From NCBI RefSeq assembly GCF_910596095.1, contig NC_056547.1, positions 27,469,647 through 27,533,646 on the forward strand: a stretch of DNA of 64,000 bases. The letters are read 5' to 3'. The stretch's first letter is position 1. Every line of letters begins with the position of its first letter. Position numbers and translations under genes: made by a program. The notes below the pieces were generated by a model that was given only the letters and a program-made list of their open reading frames with translations, searched no databases and was not told the origin of the DNA. This DNA is from Thunnus maccoyii (Eukaryota > Chordata > Actinopteri > Scombriformes > Scombridae). Shown here piece by piece: positions 1 through 12,335 of this stretch.

Positions 1-2045
1 CATGCATTTATTGACATTTTAGGTACCATCTAAGGAATCATGTCAAACATCAGCATTTTTACTATATGAGCAAAACTAAAGATCTTCTTTTTCAATGGTT
101 ACTTTGGCTTAGCTCTAATTAAACCACACTTAATACAGTATAAATATTTGCCAAAAGCCCTTCATTGACTGTCAAACAACTGCATGATCTTGATGCTAAC
201 AAACCTTATGGCTAGTATTTAGATGCCATTAGCATTTTATTACCTCCATCTAATGAACTTTCAATGGTTATACAGTCGTTTGGCTATCATACATTTTTAA
301 TTTGAGAGTAAGAAGCTGGAAATCAGTAAGGAAAAACATCAGTGAACCTTAAAACTAAGACAATGTCTCTGCATATAGTATTATTTGCTACCAGAACCCT
401 CAATCCTTCTGCACTTCAAATCAGCTATGTGTGACAGTCCCTATATCACTGATTCTAAGTACATGTAAAATACAGACAACACTTAAGACTAATAACCACC
501 TCCCAAAGGAATATTGGTTTGATGCCCTTTTTTGGCTCTCAGATTAATTTCATTCAATATTTGATTGGTCATTGTAACAATAGACTACAATCTGCCATTT
601 GATCACACCTCTGCATACCGCATTGACACCCATGTTTCACTGAGGCCCAGAACAAGCATGTAAAGAGCCCTCATTCCCTCTCTTTCATTTCATCAGATGA
701 TTTACAGCAACACAGGGGCAGGTAACCTGAGAAGTGGTCCCTGCCAAAAGGCTCCACATGGGAGGTGGGACTGAAATTCAGGAGTGGGTGGGCTCCCTGA
801 TGCTTTAATGACTTTATAACAGGAAGCAGGGCTGGATGGGGAGAGGAATGGGCCTTGTTATCTCTGTTTTAGCCTCTAACCCCTTTTAAATAGAAATGTT
901 TGAGCCCTAAACCCCCCCCCCACACACCATATAAGTTCCACAGCAGATATATGTCTGTGAGGTAAAGTGAGTGGGAGAGTGGCGGTGCTGGCTCGGGCAT
1001 GGTTGACTTTAAAATGTGTTAATCTGTAGGTAATTTTACACAAAAACCCATCAGGTGTGTTACATTCCAACAGGACTTTCATTGACAAGCTGGAGCAGCT
1101 TTCACTTTCTTCAAATAATGTTAGTTCAGGGTTTTTTTACAAGTTGAATATGTGACAGATTTTTACTTTTGATGAGATTTTTCTAGTCACAGTGATATTT
1201 TTTTCTAAATTTGGACAACTGTTTTACATTGCATGCAGACATAACATGTAATTGTTAATGTTCAGCATTCAAAAATGTAAAATAAAAATTCACAAGTCAG
1301 ATGTTGTCCTTTTTTTTTTCTTGTGTATATCTGCTTTGTCGTTTTAACAGGGAATCCAAATAAAAGCCAAGCTATCCAGCCATGAATAAGAAAAAGAATG
1401 AGAATTCACTGAATTGTGAGGATTCAGTTGATTACACAAGATTGTGTGTTAAGCTGAAACAGTGGGTTAACCTGAAGAGCTTTTAAATTTGTTTGTAATT
1501 CCTGAACATATTGCTGGTAGGCTGTGTACTTTTTGTTCTTTTTGTACCTCTAATGAGACTGTAAGGTGATAGCAATGTAAGATTCATTACTTACTAGTTT
1601 GTCCAAGCGTTGTGAGATATGGAGAGTGTGTTTTAGTGCATTTTTGAAGTCACACCAAGGAGCAATACTGTTCACTCTATAAAACTAAAACAATTCACCA
1701 TAATAACCAAATAATGCATCATCATTTACATTCAAGGTATGACAATAATTACCCATGCTTGAGAAATTGTGTAAGTATTTGGACAATGACATACCTTCTT
1801 TTTGGGTATTTATGGGGGTTTAAAGTGTAAGAATTGTCTTTTTTTTTTACATATTAGAGGACATTGATAGGGTTCACCCATTCAGGGTGTAAAAAGTAAA
1901 GTTTGACAGCAACTCCATCCTATTTATGTGCTGGGTTACAACAACACAACAAACTGTGTAAATATCCAAATACTTTGCCTAAAGACTGCACAAGAATGTT
2001 ACTAATTCACTACAAGTGATGTGAAGAGCAGCAGCAGAGTCTCAC
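1..2045 (-). other. lin28a: lin28a intron 2 (incomplete)
   Basis: Non-coding sequence downstream of lin28a exon 2 in transcript direction. No segment on either strand reads as the rest of the cold-shock domain or the CCHC zinc knuckles, so the next lin28a exon lies beyond the left edge. The stretch at about 600-860 is less AT-rich and could be a conserved non-coding element, but nothing in the sequence proves it. No recognisable transposon was seen. Confidence 0.7.
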
Positions 2046-3129
2046 CTGGTGGACGAACACATCTAGGGGCTGCTCCAGTGGAGCTCCGTCCCTGCTACTC
2101 ATGGACAGGAAGCCAAAGCCCATCCGCACGTTGAACCACTTGCAGACGCCACTGCCCCGGGACAGAGCCGCTCCCTCCTCCTCGCTCTGCACACAGCCTC
2201 CTTTACAACAGACAGTACACACATAAAGCAATAGCAGGGGCTGTAATCCAATACTGTTCTTTTTTTTTTTTTTTTTAAATCTGATATTAGCCTGTAAAAA
2301 AACACATTCATAATTTGCCTAATGATATAATGATAGTGCTGCAGGTAACAATTATGGTCAGTGGTGATTCATCAGCAGATTATTTTCTAGATTCATTGAT
2401 CAGTTTAGATTATAAAATGTCAGAACATTTTCCCTGAGCCCAGATTGAAATGTGTTTTGTCAAAACAGTCCAAATATGATTTGAATATATTCAATTTACT
2501 AACATGAAAGACTAAAAAAACATCAAATTATCCAATTTTTGCTTAAAATGATTCAGCTCTGTTTTATCAATTTATAGATTTAGAAGGATATATTCTTTAA
2601 AAAATAAATGTATTTACATGTTCAAACATACAAACAAGCCTTCAAAATACAATGTATGTTCCCTCTGTCAATATTAAAACCAATAAACAGCCAGATCTTT
2701 ACAGAAGTGATGCTAAACAACATCCTTCATCTCTTACTCCATTAAAAGTTGGATTTATCAATAAACAAAAGGTTTTTGCTCTACCTGTGAAACTCTGGTT
2801 GGAAGCAGAGCCCATCCTGTCGCTCTCTGCTGCTTACTCTCAGCTTTAGATAAAGTGCTGCCCTCCTGCTCCCTCTTACACCCCCATTCTCTACCTCCAC
2901 ATCAACAAAAGCATGCTTTCCCCCAGACACCAAGTCATGGCAGCACTTCTGGAGAGATTTTTCTGAATAGACAACCACCCAGCCCCTCAGGAAGGAAAGA
3001 AGAAGATTCAGAACAAGACAATACAAGAGGAAGAAAAGCCAACCCTCCTTTTTGTCTGTCGGCCACCGAACCCCCCTCTTCCTTCTTTCAGAGCATCTTC
3101 AAAGGAGCTCTCCTCATACCTTCTGCCAT
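2046..3129 (-). CDS. lin28a: Lin28 homolog A, first two coding exons (partial gene)
   Basis: Lin28 is a cytoplasmic/nuclear RNA-binding protein that blocks let-7 microRNA maturation and supports pluripotency and developmental timing. Exon 1 coding is 3120-3129 (Met-Ala-Glu plus one base), with donor GT at 3119-3118. Exon 2 is 2046-2200, with an AG acceptor just above 2200 and a GTGAG donor at 2045-2041. Joined, they give 55 codons ending in phase 0. Residues 19-55 are the start of the cold-shock domain: GSGVCKWFNVRMGFGF, then the DVFVHQ strand that carries the RNP2-like motif. The remainder of the domain and the two CCHC knuckles are outside the window. FGFLSM and the GGC-acidic leader favour Lin28a over Lin28b (FGFISM). 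The short MAEG first exon resembles the LIN28B start, so paralogue assignment is good but not absolute. Confidence 0.88.
2201..3119 (-). other. lin28a: lin28a intron 1
   Basis: A 919-bp intron between the four-residue first coding exon and exon 2. It has a T-tract at 2260-2276 (plus strand) and no recognisable gene or transposon. Open frames on both strands around 2650-3190 have no family resemblance and are treated as chance. Confidence 0.7.
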
Positions 3130-3340
3130 GGTGGGAGGTTTCCACATGCAGCCTCCTGCAGAAACAGCTCCGGCCCAGAAATATATCAGATGAAATGAGT
3201 GAACTGCATGCTGGACATCCGTGCACAGTGTGTGTAATCCTCCAGGAGAAAGAATGTGTTCTGCCTTCTTCCTGCTCTCCTCTTGCACAATATGCAGAAG
3301 GCCCCTGACCCTCCTACCTCTGGTAACCCTAACCACCCCC
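3130..3340 (-). promoter_or_regulatory. lin28a: lin28a 5' UTR and proximal upstream region
   Basis: Sequence immediately upstream of the lin28a start codon. The ATG lies in a favourable context (ACC ATG G). No clear TATA box or CpG island is visible. The transcription start cannot be placed from sequence alone; the exon probably extends into this region. Confidence 0.4.
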
Positions 3341-3343
3341 CAG

Positions 3344-3344
<1 letters not shown>

Positions 3345-3386
<42 letters not shown>
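3345..3386. repeat. (CA)n microsatellite
   Basis: About 20 uninterrupted CA units, located roughly 220 bp upstream of the lin28a start codon. Low-complexity open frames across it are artefacts. Confidence 0.95.
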
Positions 3387-3391
<5 letters not shown>

Positions 3392-3563
3392 ACCACCTTT
3401 TCGGTCAAGTCCACGTGATTTCCAATCACAGATAAATCACACATGTCCAATAAGATAGGGAGCCAACACAATTGACAAACTGACCAATCAGGACTTTGGG
3501 CGATGCAGCATTAGCGTTGCACCCAAGGGCCCAGAGGGATATCACCCCGCCCACTATTACCAC

Positions 3564-3596
<33 letters not shown>

Positions 3597-3607
3597 ACAC
3601 ACACACA
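3564..3607. repeat. (CA)n microsatellite, interrupted
   Basis: CA tract with one ATA interruption, about 180 bp from the previous CA tract. Both lie upstream of lin28a. Confidence 0.95.
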
Positions 3608-5200
3608 ACAAAAACCCAGCTGCAAGGCATTTAGCAGCTACTGGGCCCCGTTCTTCAAATGTGGCTTGACTAATTCAGGCTAACATGCTGTTATCAGGTT
3701 AAAATGATCTGGAGCAATAGATTCTTAAGACATAAGTCTCATCTCCTCATTGAACACACAAGTGACTATATAATGATAAACACATGTCTGTTATGATGAT
3801 GTATCCTTATTAAAACATCCCAAATAGTAGCTATTACTGCTTATACATGTTTCAGCAAGTGAGTTCTGCAGCTAATCACTAAATAGGTTTTATTGTTGCA
3901 TATGTCAAATCAAATGTCATATTTTCTGGCTCCACTGGTCTTTAAACAGTCAGAGTCTTTTAGTTGAGTTTATGTCTGCTGCTCAGTGTATCCCAAACTA
4001 CATTTCAATTTATAACTTTTTGCACAAACCTTTATTTTGTTGTATATTTTATCATGTATGAGTATAGGTAACTCTTCATAACAAAAAAAATAAAATATGA
4101 TTTGTCAAAAACCTGCATGTTCCTACAATACCTACAGTCATAATTATATCAACTGTCTTTCATTATAAATAGGAGAAAGCTAGTATCTGATAATGTTAGC
4201 TTGTATCTGAAAGTGAATTCATGTTTGTGGTTTACGGTTATGATCCAGCTAACTGTCAATAAACTGCATTTTAGCAGGTTTGGGTTAAAGGACTTGTTGC
4301 TGTGACAACGAAGAACCAAAAAAGACTCATGTCAAATCAACAACATTGTAATCTGGATAACCTGGTTATCCACATGTGAAGAACAGGGCTGTGTTCACAA
4401 GAGCTGCTCTCTTCATTCACAATAAAGTCTGCAAACATCCTCCCATCTGATTTATTATAGTCTAGTCAAGCTCATTCTCCAGTTACACATTAAACCATTT
4501 TAAGATCTGTTTAATGCATCGTTTCATAATACATTTGCCTGCACAAGTTCCACATTTCACTGCACTAATTATGCTTGTGATAAATAAAACATTTCAGTCT
4601 CAAAATCTCATAATTTTACAAATTGATGTCTTCATCAAGAATAGAAAAGAAAAAGAAAAGAGAGAAAAGGAGGAAGGGATATTAAAGGTAAATTAAGCTA
4701 TTCAGAAGCAAAATTACACTTTAAAGATGAAAGTATAATAAATAATGAGTCAAATATAATAATAGGGGCATTTGACAGTGTTGCATGTCTTTGAGAGGTA
4801 AAATAACAAAACAAATCAGAAGAAACAAAGCAAACAAAACAACAAGCAAAAGAAAAAACAACAAAAGCATTGAAAAGTGATATGACCTTTTAGTCAAATT
4901 CTTTTGAAGCACTTTGTAATTTTGTTTTGTGAAATTATATGAATATTAGCTACTTAGTTAGTAGTTAGTAATTAGTAGTAGCATTAGTGCAGTATATAAT
5001 GGGTAGTATTTTCATTGGGTTATTTGTTTGATTTAAGAAGTAAAAACAGACAAAAACTGGCAAAAACATGGAAGTAATCTCTTAATTTATCCCTTAAAAG
5101 AGCCTTTTCAATAAAGGTGGTAATTCAAGGATATCTTTCGTACCATCTGTTAAATTTTATGTACATAAATCATTAAAAAAAAACCTTGATATGTAATAAT
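3608..5200. other. Intergenic, no gene seen
   Basis: AT-rich intergenic DNA between lin28a and the next repeats. It includes a purine-rich A/G run near 4640-4680 and an A-rich stretch near 4800-4880. No splice-bounded coding segment, RNA gene or clear transposon was recognised. Confidence 0.6.
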
Positions 5201-6020
5201 CCATTAATTGATTATTTAATTGATTAACCCCAAATTTGGTGTGAGCACCTGAATTTGCACTTTAATTGAAAAAATCCTTTATGGTTCAAATTAAGAGGTA
5301 CTTGTAATGTTATTTTTTAAACTGACAGACGTTTGTACCCCTTAAAAACTCCTTAATCCACCCAGAAAAGCCATTAAAACCTCTTTAATATATTACAGTC
5401 CATTAATTTATCCATTAAGTATCCATTAAATATATGAATACTACATAAGAATCACTTTGAATATCTAATATTTAATATAAGTGTTGGCAGGGTATTTTAT
5501 ATCCATCATTGGATCCCTTAATAACATTTCACACTGATAATTAAGAGATTATATTTTAAATTACTGTGTAAATTAAGAGGAAGAGGAAGAAGTCATGTAC
5601 CCCTTAAAATCTACTTAATTTGCTATTTAGGTATTTTTAAGAGAATTAATTGTGGCCTTTTGAGAAATGAAGCCAATGCGGAATGGCCACTTGAGGCTGG
5701 CTCCAAAAGCGAGTCATTCCCCATAGACCCCCATGTTAAAATGCCCAACTTTACAGCAGAAACATGCCTACAGCCTGGTACAAAGAGCAGTTTTGGTCTC
5801 TATAGCTAATTTCCCCTTTCATGACAACTGTATGGGGGTGAATTCACTCGTTAAATTTTATTAAGCCGTAAAGTTATGCATAATGAAGGACAGGGCTGCT
5901 TTGAGTGACAGGTCCGCCAGCCGCTAGGTGGCTTGTTTCAGCCCGTCTCTTTGCCCATTTTTGATTGGCTGGGAGTTGGTGACGGGTGACATCACAGTAA
6001 CTACATCCATATTATATATT

Positions 6021-6062
<42 letters not shown>

Positions 6063-6240
6063 CAGTCTATCTTGAGAACCCATTAATAGCATCTTCAACT
6101 GATAATATAACTGAATAAGTGAAATATTTCAAATTAGTGGTTAAATTGAGGGGAAGGTCATGAACCCTTTAAAATCTACTTTAACAGCTTTTTGGTCAAG
6201 GTGTTTTGAGGGGTTTTAGTTTTCACCTTTTCAGATTAAT
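5200..6240. repeat. Diverged tandem repeat, about 260-bp period, with an inserted element
   Basis: A shared landmark (GTACCCCTTAAAA, or a close variant) occurs at 5335, 5597 and 6162. The first two are 262 bp apart. Upstream of each of the last two, a block starting with a CCC(A/T)TAATA motif lies about 88 bp before the landmark. The spacing of the third copy is disturbed by a separate insertion at about 5656-6070. Copies are strongly diverged, so this is an old tandem duplication or satellite remnant. No coding potential. Confidence 0.6.
5656..6072. mobile_element. Short non-autonomous fish repeat with (TA)n tail
   Basis: About 0.4 kb beginning near GAAGCCAATGCGG and ending near TACAGTCTATC, with a (TA)n run at 6012-6062 close to its right end. 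I recognise this block as a repeat common in percomorph genomes but cannot name the family from memory. It interrupts the older tandem repeat around it. No open frame of note; presumably mobilised in trans. Confidence 0.65.
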
Positions 6241-6900
6241 AGACAGATTAAAAGATCTCTAGCCACCATATTCATACTCAAACACCTTGATCCAGATCAA
6301 GTTGTTGGGTAAGTTTTCACAGCTAAATTAAGAATTAACTCAGAGTATTTTAAGGTATTGCTGTTTTGTAGTGACAGCTGTTTCTGACAATATCTGACAA
6401 GCATTAACCAAGCTGTCATCTTAGAAGAAACACTGCTCCTCAAAGTTCTCTGTGTGTCAACATTAGTGAAGGTCAGTGCTGTATTTCTGTCCTCCATGAT
6501 AATTATACAAACTAATAGATGAAATTCAGACACCAGATGGCATCCTCCTCTATCTTTAGTCTTCAGGATGACTCATACTTGTTGTAGATGACATACATCT
6601 ACATGCTTTGTCTGCTGAGGTGAGTCACGTCCAACTGTCAAGGTTTGCAAAAAAAGGCCAACGGTAGCCTGTTGGGGTCAGTTCATTCACTCATGCTCAT
6701 TAATAGGTAATGAGTCGCTTTCAAGCAGCTGTATAGAACCACAAACCTACTCTCATTGCAGCTGAGTCATGGAACTTCCAGTAATGACACAATCAATAGT
6801 CATCATGTAGCAATAATTTATTTCTCAGATGTGGTTTCTTTTTCGTCTTGCAGTGTTCTTGTTTTGCCTGCAGGGGAGCTGGCCTTGTCACAATTCAATA
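6240..6900. other. Intergenic, no gene seen
   Basis: Unique-looking intergenic sequence with no coding, RNA or repeat signature that I can support. Confidence 0.5.
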
Positions 6901-6905
6901 CAATT

Positions 6906-6917
6906 ATGTGTATGTGT

Positions 6918-6961
<44 letters not shown>

Positions 6962-6969
6962 GGAAGGGA

Positions 6970-7004
<35 letters not shown>
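6906..7004. repeat. Composite (TG)n-(GA)n microsatellite
   Basis: A TG tract (about 6906-6940) passes directly into a long GA tract (about 6940-7004) broken only by a short GGAAGGGAGAGGG segment. The TG half can adopt Z-DNA and the GA half can form triplex (H-DNA). Confidence 0.95.
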
Positions 7005-7006
<2 letters not shown>

Positions 7007-7192
7007 GTTGCCTAATTAAAACCAAATGACTACCTCCATTCATGCATCCTCTGAAAGTTACCATGGAAATGGAGAGCCCCACCGGCTGCCACACAACAAA
7101 ACAGGCCACCCTAAGGTGACCTGGGTCACTCAGGGGGGCTTGTGGGAACAAAGCCTTGGCACGCGCTTGTTCAGCAGCCATCACTGAACCAA

Positions 7193-7194
7193 CA

Positions 7195-7232
<38 letters not shown>
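7193..7232. repeat. (CA)n microsatellite
   Basis: CA tract about 190 bp downstream of the TG/GA composite, on the opposite purine/pyrimidine orientation. Confidence 0.92.
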
Positions 7233-8280
7233 CAAACATATGTTACGTCACAGTGATTGAAAAGATGCCTCATTTTCCTTTCAATGACAGAGAGTAGAAA
7301 AAGATAGAAAGAGTTCCTCAACACCAGAATGTGTGCCTGAATTGCTCATGTTGGAGTTCCATTAAGACTGCAGTATTTATAGTGTGTAATGTTGTGGTGA
7401 TGGTTGAGAGCACACTTGGGGAATGAGTGCCTGGGCCCTTGTCTGTTGCTGGGTGAGGGGGGGGGGGAATAACCAGCGGCCCCACTGGGAAGCCTGTCAG
7501 CTCACCTTTCACCCCTCCTCCAGAGGGAAATCAATCGATATGCCTGATCAATAGTAAATCTATAACCCACTGCCATGTTTTGACAGATATCCCTCCCACA
7601 TGAAGCCTGTGGGAAGGAAAGGCTGCTGCAGGCCACCTCAGCCCTGAGCAGGCAACAATGACAGGCTGAAGCCCTTTCTATCAAAGACTTCGGGTAAAGG
7701 AATATGACAAGGTTTTTCATTGTTGTTCCAGTTTTTCTTATCTTTCACTCATGAAATGAGACTGAGGTTAATACTTGGCTAATGCAACTTGTTAGTGTCT
7801 TTCAGTTGACCCTCCCTAAACTCTGCACATACATCATTCTGCACAATGAAGCTCAAACATCCAAATGAAATGAGCATTAACTAAGGGGGACTTTTTAAAT
7901 TATTAATGTAATATGTTAATATTACACCAAGTTCAAGAAGCATGTATATAAATTAACATTTAAAAGGTGAAAAAAGTCTGGTACTCAACACCCTGTTTTT
8001 GTCTGTAGTCAAATTTTAGAACAGTGTGTTTTCAGTGGCTGAGACCAAAAATCATTTAGTCAATAATAGTGGACACCGAGACTGAATGGTTTAAGTGATT
8101 GTTCATATTTTGCTGTTGGGACCATAGTGACATTCTACAGTAACAGACAGCTTAACAGCTTCCCTCATCAGGTGGGCTGATACTGGTCATTGGGTTCTCA
8201 CCACTTTATGAGACTACTAATTGAACATTCAGTCAGAAAACTTTTCATTATCATCATGTGCCTATATGGTGGCCATTTTA
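7233..8280. other. Intergenic, no gene seen
   Basis: No exon-like or repeat structure that can be named. The segment 7480-7700 is comparatively GC-rich and may be conserved non-coding DNA; this is inference only. Confidence 0.5.
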
Positions 8281-8284
8281 TATG

Positions 8285-8537
8285 TATAAAGCTACAATGT
8301 GCAGATTTTTAAGTAATCAGAGCATCATTCAAATTAGTGTGATGACAAAAGTGTTGTAGAAAAAAATAAACAATCCTGCATTCTATGTGTTGCTTTTAGC
8401 CAGTTTGTCTCAGGCTTTTATGGACAGATCTGTAGGGGTATGCATTGCTCTCTACAATAGAACTGTATAATTCTTGATACCTCCACAAGATGGCGCCAAT
8501 ATAAAAACATTTCAAATCCTACACATGGTGACTTTAA
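8285..8537. mobile_element. Short element with imperfect terminal inverted repeats
   Basis: The left end (AAAGCTACAATGTGCAGATTT) and the right end (AAATCCTACACATGGTGACTTT) are imperfect inverted copies. The roughly 250-bp interior is non-coding and includes a CCTCCACAAGATGGCGCC segment that I have seen in dispersed fish repeats. It looks like a small non-autonomous DNA transposon. Flanking target duplications are not clear. Confidence 0.55.
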
Positions 8538-8749
8538 AAATGTCAAGTACAAAAAGGGCATTTGTTATTATCTTGGCTTCTTTGTTCTTGGATCTTGAGT
8601 CTAGTGTATAATGCTACATTTTCAGAATTGAAGAATCTAATAGTGTGAGTTAGGAGAAGGCACAATGATTTAAGTCATAATTTTAGAAGATATCTTAAAT
8701 TCTGATATGTGGAGAATGTAAATTTGCATTATATTGCAATGTGTTCCTG

Positions 8750-8990
8750 ATATTTTGCCCCCCTCATGTATGTTAATGGGGTGGATAAAATATTAGGAAC
8801 ACTCTAGCACACCATCACCACCCACTACAACCTCAATAATAAACATAAAGTATAATCATCACTTTTCTGACAATGTCAACAAAAACTGAAAATGTATAAG
8901 CTGCATAAAAGTAGAACTTATGGCAGAGCTGTTGTATTTGATTGCATTACATTGCACAGGTGTTCCTTATAAAGCGGCCTGTGAGTGTAT
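8750..8990. repeat. Dispersed fish repeat
   Basis: A block from GGGGTGGATAAAATATTAGG to GCGGCCTGTGAGTGTA, with the phrase CAGGTGTTCCTTATAAAG near its end. I recognise this as a widespread fish non-autonomous repeat, family name not recalled. No coding content. Confidence 0.55.
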
Positions 8991-8999
8991 ATCACAACC

Positions 9000-10945
9000 T
9001 CCTCACTTTGTTATACATATCATATTTAGGACAGGTACAGTTAACTTCATGTATAGAGAAATGTTAAAATGAAGAGGCAAACAACAAACACTCTTGTAAA
9101 AGCTCATCAGTAGCACCCATCACAACAAGGGTGGAGGGCTGTTTTTGTTTCAGGACCAGGGACAGCTCCACTAACAAAGCAAAGCATTTCAAGCTGGCTT
9201 TTGTGACATTTATGCTATTTTATGCCTATATGTAAAGTCTATAAATCAAGATGCTGTTTAGTTGTGACCTCTGACCTGTTCCAGTATGCACTGCCATGCA
9301 GACCTACTGTATGGAGTGCCTTGGAATAAGTCACTGCCATCACATCACAATGCTGAAATTTTGAATTGGAAATTGGAGTATGGCACCATATTTCCTTGAC
9401 TTTATACAGTTACAATCCACAGCTATTGTAGTATAAAAGGATTCATATACATTATTACATTTATAAACTTGGAGATGCTGCCATTTAAAGAAGGTCCAGT
9501 CTCTCAATATATTATCAAATGCCAATGAGGTTAAATACCATGTCTACCAAGCACTGTGCTGTTGAATGACAACTCACTCCCAGATATGAAAAGGTCACTT
9601 CAATTGCTTGACTGCAACTAAGAAAATTATCTTTTCATGAATTTTAGTTTTGGAAATGTTGAGGCAACAGCTGAAGTTAACAAACCTCCTAACTGAGTTA
9701 AATCCTACATGTAAATCAGTTTAGCTAAATCCTTTGTTATCACTGTCCTGTAAAAACCATGAATAAAAAAAAACATCTATTTTTAGAAGATGAAAAAAGC
9801 TCTGTCTTCAGCTTTGCGCCAGTGCATTTTAGATAATCCAGTGGGTTTTCAAAATGGCTTATTTAGCATAAGATATAGGCGAAACTTCTTAACCCATATA
9901 GGAACTCTTCTTGCTTCTGTTTATCTGAAAAATTCTAAATCAGCACAGCTTCAACAACAGCAATCAATATTTTCTCCCAAGCTTGCATTTATATCTCAGT
10001 CATTTGAGGCTCTGTGTGAATGGTGAGAAAACAGTGCATAAAACTGATTTACCCATAGTTGTCACTGGTTTCAAACTAACTGATTTTCAGCCAAATAATA
10101 TTCCTTCATGCAAAAAAATCCATGTGAAAGCAAGGTGGGGTCAACCTTTATTCTCTTGTGTAATTTATTCTATTTCAAATACACAGACACCATCTGTGGG
10201 TGACATTTGGACTTGCAGTTTATCCAGTCATAATAATCTACTCTCACACACTATTGGAAGATAATGGCCAGTCTTACATACCAATAGGTACAAGCATATA
10301 GATGATAAATGCACTATTTGATCACTCCCACTAGATGTCACCTCAAGCATGTATTGTCTTAGACTAGATCCACAATCACATAAGAATGATTCCTTATCCA
10401 GTAAAAAAGAAGATGTGTGACTCATATACAATTAGCAAACAGAAATGGCTAAACAAGCTATTATCCATCTCTTTACAATAGATTTTAGTGTACTGCAACA
10501 GCTGGAGACACATTCAGCTCTCCCATTTTTGGCTTTGACCATCCAAGCATAAAACATTTGAAGTCATAATGTATTTTATGCTTATAACATATCTTGGGGG
10601 CTGTTTTGCTGCAGAGCCTCTATTTCTATAAGTTCCACTGGATAAAATATACTTTAATATTCATGTGATTATGTATTTGTACCTTATTTGTTGTATCTAT
10701 ATGATTAAATAAATATGTAATTATGTAAATTAACCATTTACTTACTACACTTGAAGATTTACAATATAGAGAAGATTATAAAAACACCCAAAAAGCCATG
10801 TTAATTATTAAGAAAGTTTCTCCTTGTTTTGCAGCATTAACAGAGACTGAGCTCAGTTACTATTAATAGTGACTATTGATACAATGGGGTACCATTCTTT
10901 TGATAGTACATATGTCTCTTTATTAAATGACAGAAAAGTACATAT
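9000..10945. other. Intergenic, no gene seen
   Basis: AT-rich intergenic DNA. The open frames at 9790-10264 and elsewhere are short, have no splice context and match no family I know. Confidence 0.5.
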
Positions 10946-10948
10946 TCT

Positions 10949-12335
10949 GTGATGTTATGTTGCCCTTCCTATCAAAAATACTTGAGCATACGCTCTTTAA
11001 CCAAGTCTGAATTCCTTTCTGAGAACAATCTGTACGATCCGAATCAGTCTGGCTTTAAGCGAGGGCACTCTACTGAGACTGTGCTCCTGTTGATAATGGA
11101 ATCACTGCGTTCAACTGAAGCTGTTGGTCAGTCCTCAGCTCTATTGCTGCTAGATCTGTCAGCTGCCTTTGACACGGTTAACCACCAAATCCTCCTCTCC
11201 ACACTCACTGAGCTTGGTATCTCAGGATCTGCCCTACGCTGGTTCATGCCCTACCTCTCAGGGAGATCTTTTAGAGAATCTTGGAGGGGAGAAGTGTCCA
11301 AATCGCATGGCTTACCCACAGGGGTCCCTCAAGGGTCAGTGCTCCAATGCGTGGTCCTCCTGCCCACACAGACCACACAGTCTCAGCATGGATATCATGC
11401 CTTGCTGATATCTTGCCATGGATGAAAGAACGCCACCTTCAACTTAACCTCTCTAAGACCAAGCTCCTTGTCATCCCAGCCAGTCCCTATATACAACAAA
11501 ACATCAGCGTCCAGCTTGAATGAACCTAACTCATGCCCACAAAGTCTGCCCGAAACTTTGGTGTCATTATTGATGACCAACTAACCTTTAAGGTTCATGT
11601 GGCCTCAATCACTTGGTTGGAGTCGATTTGGCCTGTACAACATCAGGAAGATGCATGCAGCACAGCTCCTGGTACAGCCTGTTGTAATACCACACATTGA
11701 CTACTGAAACTCCTTATTGGCAGGCCTCCCCGTATGTACATTCAAATCTCTGCAGATGATGCAGAACATGGAGGCACGTCTGGTCTTCAACCAGCCCAAA
11801 ACAGCACATGTCACCCCACTGTATGTATCCCTCCCCTGGCTCCAAGTTGCTGCCCGCATCAAATTCAAAACCTGACACTTGCTTACAAAACCATACCTGA
11901 ACTCCCTCATTCAGGTCTACACTCCCTCCTGCTCACTATGCTCTGCCAATGAAAGGCACCTGGTACCACCACCACAACTAGCTAGACTCTTCTCTTCTGT
12001 AGTTCCCCGGTGGTGGAACGAGCTACCAGACTCCATCTGATCTGCAGAGTCCCTCTCAATCTTTAAGAAAAGACTAAAGACCCTTTCGTGAACACCTCTG
12101 CCCTTTATGGACTGAAAAAAAAAATCTGCTTCTATGCATTGTATACACTCTATGCATTGCCTCTATGCACCACCTCTTGGCATCTACGTCCTATCGGACT
12201 CAAACTTAGCTTTATGGCACTTACTCGTGTTGTTGTCTCCTGACTAGATCCTTGCTTGTGTTGTATCAACTCTCAGATGTATGTCACTTTGGATAAAAGC
12301 GTCTACTAAATGAAATTGTAAGATGTTGTAAGATC
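10949..12335 (+). mobile_element. L2-type LINE fragment, decayed and internally deleted
   Basis: Reverse-transcriptase remnant of a CR1/L2-clade non-LTR retrotransposon. From 10949 one frame carries SGFKRGHSTETVLL, DLSAAFDTVNHQILL, ALRWF and then GVPQGSVL (about 11320-11343), which are RT motifs preceding the catalytic palm. The expected YADD segment is missing: the sequence jumps to the downstream HLQLNLSKTKLLV region (about 11430-11475) in another frame. Later remnants (FGVIIDDQLTF, RWWNELPDS) appear in shifting frames. The 3' end has the typical fish L2 tail, GGATAAAAGCGTCTACTAAATG, near 12290-12312, followed by short TGTAAG repeats. The 5' end, including the endonuclease, is absent. A dead 5'-truncated copy. 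Confidence 0.88.

Noticed and set aside
2046..3129. Assignment as lin28b
   Set aside because: The MAEG start is LIN28B-like, but FGFLSM, the GGC leader and the neighbourhood with human 1p genes favour lin28a. Left open as a finding.
3186..3611. Open frames made of poly-(Cys-Val) or poly-(Thr-His)
   Set aside because: Translations of CA/TG microsatellites; the same applies to similar frames at 6756-7235, 21755-22012, 31223-31417, 45556-45813 and 58772-59035.
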